From Lucinisca nassula (Eukaryota; Mollusca; Bivalvia; Lucinida; Lucinidae): a stretch of DNA of 64,000 nt. The translations under genes and the position numbers were made by a program. The notes under the pieces were generated by a model. It was not told the DNA's origin, searched no databases, and was given only the letters and a program-made list of their open reading frames with translations. The stretch covers positions 202,509,644 through 202,573,643 of the forward strand of contig OY757011.1 of NCBI GenBank assembly GCA_963580285.1, in the 5' to 3' direction. Shown in pieces: positions 1-9,284 of this stretch. Numbering within the stretch: the stretch's first letter is position 1; every line of letters starts with the position of its first letter.

Positions 1-1113
1 ATATCGGTCATGTGACCGTGTCCTCATGAACAAACTTTCGTTCCCTCATTCCATAGAGGCTCCACATGTAATTTGGTTTCAACTGGCCGAGTAGTTGAGT
101 GTAGAAGATAAAAATACTGAATCTGAGGCGTCCTGGACAAAGGTTCGTAAATGACCTTGACCTTTGGAACTGATAAACTTTCATTCAGCTGATTGTAAAT
201 ACTATTTCTGATGCTACTAGCTAATATACAATCTGAAAAATCCACTGTTTTGCAATTTTTCCATACAAATGTCTAAGTGACCAAATTTGACCTTGACGTA
301 AAACAGGTCAAGGTCAACCAAAGGTCATCATTTGAACAAACTTGGCAGGACCAGAGTCCCTAATGCTGCATACCTAGTTTCAATATCATCGGCAGTTCAA
401 TTCTTGAGAAGAAGATTTTTAAAGGTTTTTACCATATATGGGAATTGAAGCAATATTGGCTATGAGGCCCAGTCCTCACGAACACACTTTCGTTCCCTCA
501 TTCCATAGAGGCTCCACATGTAATTTGGTTTCAATTGACCAAGTAGTTTAAGTGAAGAAGAAGATAAAAATACAGAATCTGAGCCGTCCTTGACATAGGT
601 CGGTAAATGACCTGGACCTTTGAAACTGATAAACTTCCATTCAGCTGATTGAAAATGCCATTTCTGATGCCACTAGCTAATATACAATCAGAAAAATCCA
701 CTGTTTTGCCATTTTTCCATACAAATGTCTAAGTGACCAAATTTGACCTTTACGTAAAACAGGTCTAGGCGAACCAAAGGTCATCATTTGAACCAACTTG
801 GTAGGGCCCGTATCCCCGATGCTGCATACTAAGTTTCAAGTTTCAAGGCTATTCGGTGCATGAGAAGAAGATTTTAAAGGTTTTACCTTATATGGGCATG
901 GCGGCCATATTGGTTAAGTGACCAAGTCCTCCCGAACAAACTTTTGTTCCCCCTTCCCATCGAGGCTCCGCATGTAATTTGGTTTCAATTGGACAAGTAG
1001 TTTCAGAGGAGATGTTGTTTGAAAATGTTGACGACGCAGACGACGACGACGGACGACGGGCCAATGCCTAAACTATAAGCACCCCGGAACCTTCGGCTCT
1101 GGTGAGCTAAAAA
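1..1113. mobile_element. Tandem-array TIR element, copy 1 (left side cut by window edge)
   Basis: About 2.5 units with a ~430-470 bp period are seen (restarts near 470 and 905, marked by tcctcacgaacacactttcg-like text). They contain repeated gaccttgac/ggtcaaggtc motifs. The right end is a gacgacggacgacgg run followed by ttcggctctggtgagctaa. That end is the inverted match of the left end of the element at 59635. No protein-coding capacity was found. It appears inserted inside the related element that resumes at 1114. Confidence 0.7.
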
Positions 1114-1993
1114 TATATGCTATTTTGACTTTTTCCCATATAAAAGTCTCTGTGACCAAATTTAACCTTGCCGTAAATTGGGTCAAGGTCGTCCGAGGGT
1201 CATCATTTTAGCAAACTATGATGGCCCCAAGCCCAAATGCCACATACCAAGTTTCATCACCATCGGCCCACTGGTTCAGGAGGAGAAGATTTTTTAAGGG
1301 TTTTTACCTTATATTGACATAGCGGCGATCTTGGTCATGTGACCAAACTCAAATCAATTAAATTTCATTTCCTTGTTCTAAAATGTTTTCAGACAAAATT
1401 TGGTTGCAAAGGGCCTAGTGGTTTCAGTGAAACAAATTTTTAGTTTTCATATCTGAATTACCTTGGGCCAAGGTCTAGGAATAACCTTGATCTTGAAAAC
1501 TAGTGTAGTTTCACTAGCACATTTTGCCCACCGCATTTACTAATTTTCAGGCCACAGGCTGCAATAGTTTAAAAAATATGCTGTTTTGACTATTTCCCAT
1601 ACAAAAATCTATGTAACCAAATTTGACCTTGGCGTAAAATGGGTTAGGGTCATCCGAGGGTCATCATTTTAGCAAACTATGATGGGCCCGAGTCCCTGAT
1701 GTTACATACCCAGTTTCATCACAATCTGCCCACTGGTTCAGGAGAAGAAGATTTCTTAAGGGTTTTTACCTTATATGGGCATGGAGGCCAGCTTGGTCAT
1801 GTGACCTGAACTTTTGTTCCCCCATCCCATGGATGCTCCACATGAAATTTGACTTCAATCGGCCCAGCAGCTTTGGAGGAGAAGTCATTTGAAAATGTTG
1901 ACGCCGTCCCGGACGCGGACGCCGGACGACGGACGGCGGATCACTGCCTATACTATAAGCTCCCCGTAGTCTTCGGCTCTGGTGAGCTAAAAA
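1114..1993. mobile_element. Tandem-array TIR element, copy 2 (related, interrupted)
   Basis: It has two diverged units (restart near 1570 at aatatgctgttttgac) of the same accttgacc-type array. It ends in ggacgacggacggcgg and cttcggctctggtgagct at 1985, the same terminus as the element to its left. It lies in the middle of an F1 hairpin element whose right half resumes at about 1990. Confidence 0.7.
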
Positions 1994-2083
1994 TAAGGCT
2001 TACCTCTGTAAAACCAAATTTACTAAATACAAATTGGGTTCAATGGGGTCAAATTTATAAAGGCGTGTTTTCGTGATGAACTT
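1990..2083. repeat. F1 hairpin element, right half
   Basis: The sequence aaggcttacctctgtaaaac through ggcgtgttttcgtgatgaa matches the outer right portion of complete F1 copies (for example 11955-12246). The left half and centre are displaced by the tandem-array element. Confidence 0.75.
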
Positions 2084-2300
2084 CATCTCGATAAAGGCGT
2101 AGTAAGTCCGGCAGGAAACCAACTTAATCTGGAACCGTCGTCCAGTCTTTCTTTGGTGCTACCCATTTATGACACACAGACGCTTGCTCTTTATAAATTA
2201 GCATAGGTCAAATTTAAATTTAATAGAAAAAAAAACATAGTACCTCGGCTGCAATTACTTTCTTTAAGGGAAGACCCACATTTGGATGTTCAGTTTATAG

Positions 2301-2595
2301 CTTGTTTGATTTGATGTTTAACGTCCCCGTCAACACTATGAAGTTCATTTTGGAGACGTTGCTTCCAATTTTGTGGGACTTTTACCCGACACTGAGATGA
2401 AATGACATCTCAAGCCCTGTCGCCCAATGAAAAAATAGGGGTTATAAGCATGGATGGTCTGACTCGCACCTCTATGCCTGTACAGGCTTAGATCCTCTAA
2501 GCGGTTTACCAGTACTCGGATGCGGTCAGATTCAGCTCTGCGTGGAAGCATCATGCAGCCCAATTATTTCTGCAAGCCCCAGTGGGCGGGGGCGT
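2301..2595 (-). mobile_element. SINE-A copy with target duplication
   Basis: Full-length copy read from the minus strand. It starts near cccgcccactggggc and ends gttaaacatcaaatcaaaca. It is flanked by perfect 13-bp duplications gttcagtttatag at 2288-2300 and 2596-2608, the mark of LINE-driven insertion. Confidence 0.9.
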
Positions 2596-2608
2596 GTTCA
2601 GTTTATAG

Positions 2609-4690
2609 TAAAACAAATAGAAAGGTCCAAATGTATAGTAGTCGCAGATAAGATTGACTAGGCGGAGCTTTTGTTTTCAACTGCCTTCGGAATGTTCTAT
2701 TAAGGTTCCTCAATACATTTGCACAAGAAAAATATAGGTGTCAGATTTGCATGTTATTTTTTCCCAAAATATGATCCTGATTTCCTTTTAAAATGCCTGT
2801 CCTAGAAGAAGAATGTTTGGCGGTGCTAAAGGTTATTACAGCAAGTACTTTCTTGCATTAGCAACATCTCAGTGCCTTTGAAAATAAATGCATTTCTGTA
2901 TTTTTCACTTTCACCAGGAAAAAAATGAATACGCCTTCTAGACTTTTTAAAAGTTACTAAAACAGCTGCAGATCAATAGTTCACAACAAACACTAGCGAC
3001 TCGGACAAAGCTTTCTATCAAAAAGCATACCTGAATTGAAAACCAGAATTTTTTTTTGACATGTTTTTCTTCATGGGCGCCGCCATCTTCATTTTTTGCG
3101 GTAAATCTGAACTGCTCAGATTTCATCAGTTATGCCCTTCCACATTCTATTTTGCCCATCAACAATGAATATACCTTGAAAATTCAGCTTTATAGCCTTC
3201 TTCCTGCATATAGCATTATGACATCGCCTATCTTGGAAGCATGCCATCACTGATAAATTATTGTAGCTGTCAAATTGAAAGAGATATCCATCTTGCCAAG
3301 GAAAAAAACGTATTTATACGCCTTGGAACTAATTTCAAAAAATTACAATAGTACACCATTGTTTTTAATTTAAAACATAATATTCAATTTTGAAACTGTA
3401 TTGCAACTAATTTCATGTACTTTCTAACATAACTTGTTCGTTAATTTATATATAGTATGCATTCATTTCCGAACTATTTTTTATGTGTAACGTTTTCCAG
3501 GTTGGTGTTGTTCGGCCCAGCTTCTAGTAAACAAATTGAGAAAATGAGATTTTTGAAACTTTTTTCATCAAAAACATATTAAATGCATTGGGCTTCTATG
3601 AGTTTTTACCAGCCTAGGTGACATTACAGGTCATAAATTGGATTAGATAAATATAAACTTTGTGTTGTCCAGAAGTTCACCTGTGCAAAAATCAATTATT
3701 TGTTTATGGTGGCTCATGTGAACCAATGTAACAAATCAATGGGTAAAAATAATTTCTATACCATTGCAGTTATTGGCTGTGATCAGAAGCATTTTGGACA
3801 AAGTTTCTGGTGCTGAACAGGCTGCTTTCAGTCCTTCAGTTCAAATATGGGGATAAACTGTTGGCTTATCTTATTTTCAATTATTTGGTTTTGATTTATC
3901 CAATATCAAAGCACCCATCCTGTAATTACAATCAATAACAAACTGAAACTTTTGTGCAATGATTGCATAAATTGTAATAAACTGCATGAATGAAATATAT
4001 AAAATGAAGTACTAAAAGCACCGAAGAAGGGCAATCATTTTACAAGCTAAATGCAAGAGATTTCAACACCTCAACCAAATCAATGAGCTTGTTGCCAAAT
4101 TGGTAGAACTGGTCCGTTTTGGCTACCATACACTGAATTTAAAATAGTACCAGGTGAGATAATTACATTTTTTTAATTTTGGGGAATCATTAATTTTCAG
4201 TTCTATTTAGGTATTTTATTTGAAATTCCTCTGTTGCAGCGCCTAAAGGCAACCTTGAGCCACATTTCTATGATAGTATTTTACACATTGTGGTTCTGTG
4301 GATTAAGATGTCATTTTTTTGCAAAACCAAGGAAAAATGCAATAATTTACGAAAATGGTGACTTTCGAATAAAAATCTTTGGCTTTCATATTCTTACATT
4401 TACATGGACTACCATCTGATGAAAATTCTTTTTGGGGAATTATTTGCAAATATGATTTTTTCAGTACCCCAAATGTAGTGAAATAACTGTATTGAGGAAC
4501 CTTAACAAAAAGGTAAACCAAGTCACCAGATTGTGTGAATTCAACTGTAACACCAGCGTATATGGCCATTTGGTTCGCTTGAAGAAAACATGCGAAAGGC
4601 ACTCTTACCGAATCTTCTGCTGGACTCTGCGATTTTGACATATATTGACAACACATGAATAGCTTCGCTTAGTCAATTTTATCAGCGACT
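2609..4690. other. Unassigned region with exon-like open blocks
   Basis: No repeat family is recognised here. Plus-strand open blocks with intron-like acceptors are 3770-3856 (after ccattgcag; LLAVIRSILDKVSGAEQAAF) and 4240-4361 (after cctctgttgcag; APKGNLEPHFYDSILHIVVL). A further open block at 4019-4147 (RRRAIILQAKCKRFQHLNQ) has a weak acceptor. On the minus strand 4656-4441 reads VPFACFLQANQMAIYAGVTV and onward. Composition looks protein-like, but donors are not convincing and I do not recognise a family. It could be a decayed gene or an unknown element. Confidence 0.3.
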
Positions 4691-4933
4691 ACTTTTTTTT
4701 TTATAAATCTCCCGAAATTACGTAAATATGGACTGGAACGAGACTGCTTGATTCCATGGTGCTATCTATATATACTAGTGTATATGTGGACCCAATGTAT
4801 TAATCTGATTCATCATCCCTCTTCGAGCTAAGATATTTTGTGCTGTGCATTTTTTCCATTATTTCTTTTCTACACATGTAGATTTTGTTATGTTAGAAAG
4901 CTATGTAAGAACTTCAATAATTGTCGAGTATTT

Positions 4934-5166
4934 TTTTTTTTTTTTTGGTTTGGGTTTCACGGCCCTTTCAAGATTATTTCACTCATATCGAGCCGATCGT
5001 TAATCAGAGGTGGGCGAAAACCGGAGTACCTGGAGAAAAACCACCTGACCTTCCGTTGCAGAACTTGGCGTCTCACACGTGGCCCGAGCGAGGCTCGAAC
5101 CTACGGCGGTGAGAGACCTAATGACTAAGAGTCAGCGCTCTTATCCACTAGGCCACGGAGGCCCCT
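4934..5166 (-). mobile_element. SINE-B (tRNA-derived) with target duplication
   Basis: Read on the minus strand, the head is tRNA-like: A box tggcctagtggataagagc and B box ggttcgagcct. A body (gcaacggaaggtcaggtgg) and an A/T tail follow. It is flanked by ttgtcgagtattt at 4921-4933 and again from 5167, a clear target duplication. Confidence 0.9.
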
Positions 5167-5227
5167 TTGTCGAGTATTTTACAACTTTGAATTAATCTTT
5201 GCATGTATGTATTGCTTTATTCATTTT

Positions 5228-5482
5228 ATTACGAAAACACGCCTATACAAATTCATTATATAATTTACCGCCGAAAATCGACAATTTTATTATTTTTTTT
5301 CAAAATACAGATTGTGTGTACTCGTTAGAACCGCCTCTATGAGTCGATTCTAACAAGTACCCACAATCTATATTTAAGAACAGAAATAAGAAAATAAGGT
5401 TTGACCCTGTAACCACCAGTTTTACCATATAAAAGTCGGGTTCAAAGGAGTCAAAATTATATAGGCGTGTTTTCGTGATGAG
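5228..5482. mobile_element. F1 hairpin element
   Basis: The ends are attacgaaaacacgcctata and ggcgtgttttcgtgatg. The centre is a palindrome built on gttagaaccgcctc and its inverse. The outer halves on the two sides of the centre differ from each other apart from the ~18-bp tips. Confidence 0.85.
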
Positions 5483-5487
5483 TTTCA

Positions 5488-5765
5488 TTATGAGAACACG
5501 CCTATATAATTTTGACCTCCTCATACCCCACTTTTACATAGTGAAACTGGGGTTTAAGGGGGTATACAATATTTTTCTTATTTCTGCTCAAAAACATAGA
5601 TTGTGGGTACTCGATAGAACCGCCTCGTTGAGGCGGTTCTATCGAGTCCCCGCAATCTATGTTTTGAGCAGAAATAAGAAAAATATCACGTTTTTTCGTG
5701 TTAAAATTTCTAATTTTTTTGGCCAAAAAATTGGCAATGTATTTGTATAGGTGTGTTTTCGTAAT
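5488..5765. mobile_element. F1 hairpin element, opposite orientation, 5 bp from the previous copy
   Basis: This is the same family reversed, so the pair 5228-5765 is head to head. The central palindrome is near perfect (gaaccgcctcgttgaggcgg core, arms of about 55 bp out to cttatttctgctc). Confidence 0.88.
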
Positions 5766-5784
5766 GCATTGTGATAGCCGTTTG

Positions 5785-5905
5785 AACATTTTTTGGGAAA
5801 TGAACAGCCCTTTTGGCTGGAAGTTGTTTAGAGTTTATATTTATGTTGTTTTCCCTTTAGGTGTCTTGGGTGGGAGGTGTGGGCTAATTTTGTCGATTCC
5901 GGACC
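5785..5905 (-). repeat. Module A fragment
   Basis: The sequence gggaaatgaacagccctttt to ttgtcgattccggacc is a diverged reverse copy of the repeat at 34350-34640 (acagttactttcccacaaaa; ggaatcgatac). Confidence 0.6.
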
Positions 5906-5919
5906 ATTTTATTGAGTAT

Positions 5920-6400
5920 GAAACCACCAAACCATCATGTTGGCTCGATTTTAAGCGCAGTCTCGTCAGAGCCTTTGTTGCACACAGACGTCCAAAACTT
6001 AACGTGGTCAATGACTTTCTTATTTCTGGGTGGATTTTGACATTTCTTTTGCAGAAGCGTTGACCTGCATGAGACAATATGTAGCGCGCAAAATCCGGTC
6101 AAGGTCAAACTTAGAGTTCAAATTTCAAAAAAGGGTCTGAAGCTAAAACACGGTCAATAACTTTCTTAGTCTTAGATGGATTTTCAAATTACTTGGCAGC
6201 AATGTTAACCATCATTAGACGATGTGTCGCGTGCAAAACCCAGATCCGTACTTCCAAGGCCAAGGTCGTAGTTAGAGGTCAAATGCCAAAAATGGAGTCC
6301 GAAACTTAAATACGACCAATAACTTTTCTGGGAGGATTTTGAAATCACTTGGCAGAAATGTTAAAATGCTCTTACCTGGCTTGCCGCTTAAGAGATTTTG
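5920..6400. repeat. Degenerate tandem array, about three units of ~155-165 bp
   Basis: The motifs aataactttctta, ggattttga...acttggcag and aaggtc recur near 6005, 6165 and 6315. The style matches the arrays in the TIR elements at 1-1993 and 31614-32040, but no termini were identified. Confidence 0.5.
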
Positions 6401-6678
6401 CCGCTTAAGTAGTCAGTATGCCGCCGCCTAGCCACCTAAATGTCAGTTCGCATGTGTGGGCAGACGAACGGACTGGGGGAAGGGTATATGCCCTTCCACC
6501 ATTGTTAAAAAGGCGGGGCCACAACAACAAAAAAACAGTGAATATTTTCTGTTATAGATTTATTCTAACACCATATGAACATATACAGCATGGAATTATT
6601 CTCCTTTCTGCTTGAGAATTGTAACACTGCTGCAATTAAACTCTTCCGGATTTTTTTTTCATGATATATACATAATGA

Positions 6679-6892
6679 TATACAGTGAAATTTCGCTATT
6701 AAGACCACCTAAAATTGAGACTAATTCTGCTTTAAAAAGCTTATTTAGTAGGTTGCAGTTAATCTTTCTTTGTGTTTTCTGCCCGCAGTGTCCTCTGGTC
6801 AGGGACCACCTTTGGGACTGTTCAAAAGTGGTCTTTAAGACCACTTTTGAACAGTTCCAAAGGTGGTCCTAATATGGGAATTTTACTGTATT
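6679..6892. mobile_element. TA-flanked mariner-like MITE
   Basis: It begins ta|cagtgaaatttcgctatt and ends gggaattttactg|ta, with imperfect terminal inverted repeats and an internal palindrome (aaagtggtctttaagacca). The TA duplication and CAGT tips are typical of Tc1/mariner-derived MITEs. Related copies are at 11392 and 13909. Confidence 0.82.
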
Positions 6893-7225
6893 TGCATACG
6901 TGTAAATATATAATCATGTAAAGACGAGAATGGAACTATACCATTATATTTCGATTAGTATGATATCTGACAAGACAAAAAATATGGATTCCAGTTGTAT
7001 TGATATGTATACTTGCTGTGTTTAATATATAGTTCTTGGTTGTCTTCTGATATGATATTTGCCATTTTCTTGTTTGTGTAGAAATGCAGATTAAATTTTG
7101 AATCTTTGCATGATCGTGTTTTTACAATAATTATGCAGATGTTTACTTGCAGAGGACAGGCCGTACGTAATGCTCTATGAGCTTGTGGCTCAGCTCCGTT
7201 GCCTGTCTGTGTTGCAATAAATATA
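6893..7225. other. No feature seen
   Basis: AT-rich spacer. No open frame, splice pattern or repeat family was recognised. Confidence 0.5.
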
Positions 7226-7288
7226 TTTATCATATGACGTCGCGTCTGAGAGTGTCATAACGCCATTGAATAAATTCCGTAATCCACT

Positions 7289-8028
7289 TTAGAAATGAAA
7301 TTTACTTTTTCTGCAGTTCATGGAAGTATGAACGCAGTGGGTCGCGTGCAAAGTAAATGAACCCCGAAGGGGTTAATGTAAACTTTGCTAGCGACCCACT
7401 GTCGTTCATACGTTCATGAAAAGCAGAACAATTGAGTTTATTTTTTATATTTACATTATTTGCCCCTCATCACTGGGCGAAAAAATTCTTGTAGGGTAAA
7501 CTTTTAAAGCTGAAAAACATTTACACGCTGTTTTTGTACAAAGAGTGGAGCAGCGTTTACGTCATCAACGCCCGTAGAGAACAATGGTTTAGAATGACGT
7601 CACTTAACGTCACTGAAAATCATGTGATTCGATGCGTTCATGGAAGTTTTGTTTGTTTGTTTGTTTGATTTGAGGTTTAACGTCCCCGTCAACACAGAAT
7701 AGGTCATTTTGGAGACGTAGCTTCCAATTTTGTGGGACTTTTACCCGACATTGAGATGAAATGACATCTAAAGCCCTGTCGCCCAATGTAACCAATAGGG
7801 TTTATAAGCATGGACGGTCCACCTCGCACCGCGGTGCCTGGACAGGCTTAGATCCTCTAAGCGGTTTACCAGTACTAGTGTGCGGGCGGTTTCAGCTCTG
7901 CGTGGAAGCATCATGCAGACCATCTATTTCTTCAAGCCCCGATGGGCGGGGGCGGGCGTTCATGGAAGTATGAACGCAATTGTTTTCTATAGGTTTACAT
8001 TAGACTTTACACTGGAAATGTAAATATT
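7289..8028. mobile_element. Element M inserted in L, itself holding a SINE-A
   Basis: M splits ccac-ta-gtgg of element L (the uninterrupted site is at about 57595-57604). It contains a palindrome around agtaaatgaaccccgaagg (ttcatggaagtatgaacgc arms, gcgacccactg). Two shorter M copies, without the SINE, sit inside the 2.15-kb units at about 39648-40014 and 53699-54065. Its right part is split at 7648 by a SINE-A. Confidence 0.72.
7648..7955 (-). mobile_element. SINE-A inside element M
   Basis: Full-length SINE-A on the minus strand, flanked by perfect 14-bp duplications gcgttcatggaagt at 7634-7647 and 7956-7969. It is the innermost layer of the nest. Confidence 0.92.
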
Positions 8029-8320
8029 AGTGGATTAAATAAGCAAATTAGTTAGATATACCCCGTAACGTTACGCGTACGATGTCCTTGACGATGTCGC
8101 GTTTACCAATGGCGGAATATGGACATTTTTGTAAACAAATCGTAAATAAAAAGCGATTCTAAACGTCATATGATAAACAGAATCTTGCATTCGTGCTACT
8201 GTGTTACTGTATTTATCCAACTCGTTGAGGAAAAGCCTCGCAATTTATCCCTTTTCCTTCACTCGTTTAATAAATTCAATAAACATGACCACTCATGTAA
8301 GATCCTCCATACAAACCAAG

Positions 8321-8960
8321 CTTTTACATGAGAGCTGTCCGTTTAAAAGTGCAATACTGTCAGCTATCATGCAAGGGCTTGGCTTAAACGTAACTTTTGC
8401 AAGAGAGACAGGACCCGGAACTAAGCGCATACCATGACAACTTTTTTTTTTTTTTTTTTTTTTTTTGAAGTTAACAATGATTCATTTCTATCCGTGTTAC
8501 TAGGGATCTATTTCATAATAACAATCTTACTTTAACCAAATTATGTTATAAGCATTGATCGAAAATGACATGCTAAGAGGCGTAGTAATGTATATGAACA
8601 GTAACTGTTACGATCTAGAACAGCAATGATCACCACGTGACTGGCTGGACGTGATACAGGTCGCCATTTCTGCAAAATAAGATTGCCGTTGTATATAATA
8701 TAGATCCAGATGAGACGATTCATTTTCAGATATTTCACCAGTGTCTACACTACCTCCTGTCTTGACGATGATTTAAACAACAGCAACTACCTGTCGGAAA
8801 CAAAATAAAAAAATGTAGGAGTCTATTTTAGAAGATCAGGGATGTATGCGTTTAAGATATTAACGGGAAATGGAATACCTGGCAGATTATTCTGTCATTT
8901 TTCAAAGGGAGACAACTTTCGGGACTTCCTGTTGGCAGTTGGCCCTGACCCATTGAAAAA
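8321..8960. other. Spacer with a poly-T run
   Basis: A run of about 26 T lies at 8441-8466. Otherwise I see no gene or recognised repeat. On the minus strand this is the downstream side of the protease gene. Confidence 0.5.
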
Positions 8961-9028
8961 GGGGTCTACTCTTAAAGAAAAGAATTTGCTCCTCAGGAGC
9001 AAATTCTTTCCTTTAAGAGTTGACCCCT
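8961..9028. repeat. 33-bp-arm hairpin just 3' of the protease stop
   Basis: The arms run aggggtctactcttaaag...ttgctcct and back with three or so mismatches and almost no loop. The site is about 65 nt downstream of the protease stop on the minus strand, so it would fall in the 3' UTR if transcribed. It could be a small unrecognised hairpin MITE or a UTR element. Confidence 0.7.
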
Positions 9029-9092
9029 ATTGACATTGGAGACAAAAATACTTTTGCATGAGTTGCCTCCCCTGAAGGTGCACCCATTCCCC

Positions 9093-9284
9093 TTAAGTGT
9101 TTGCGATATTTTGCGCATTCATTTCTTCATTCGACATCACCGTACTCAACCAATCGTAGAAGTAGTTGATGTTTGTGTAGATTCCTGGGTATCTAACATC
9201 ACCACACTCATAGCCAAACGAAACTATACCGACCTGTACCCAGTGGTTGTCATGGTAACACATCAGTGGGCCACCAGAATCACC
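9093..9284 (-). CDS. Protease last exon with catalytic Ser and stop
   Basis: The acceptor is cattttcag|GGTGATTC. The exon opens directly on GDSGGP, then Cys201 (LMC), IVSFGYEC (215-220 segment), PGIYTNI and the C-terminal helix start YDWLST. It ends with a short polar tail and TAA at 9095-9093. Position 215 is Phe rather than the usual Trp, a conservative change. I found no clear AATAAA on this strand in the next 650 bases. A strong hairpin lies about 60 nt past the stop. Confidence 0.92.
   Translation of the reverse strand, partial: GDSGGPLMCYHDNHWVQVGIVSFGYECGDVRYPGIYTNINYFYDWLSTVMSNEEMNAQNIANT

Larger units (their letters stand above)
7226..8320. mobile_element. Element L, interrupted by element M
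   Basis: It starts tttatcatatgacgtcgcgt and continues after the interruption with agtggattaaataagcaaat, aacgttacgcgtacgatgtc and catatgataaacagaatctt. It ends near catgtaagatcctcc. The same block without interruption is at 57534-57895, so the outer boundaries and insertion point are defined by comparison. Confidence 0.75.

Noticed and set aside
4303..4656. 117-codon minus-strand frame as a definite gene
   Set aside because: Protein-like, but no recognised domain, no splice context and opposite in strand to neighbouring exon-like blocks. Kept only as a low-confidence region.
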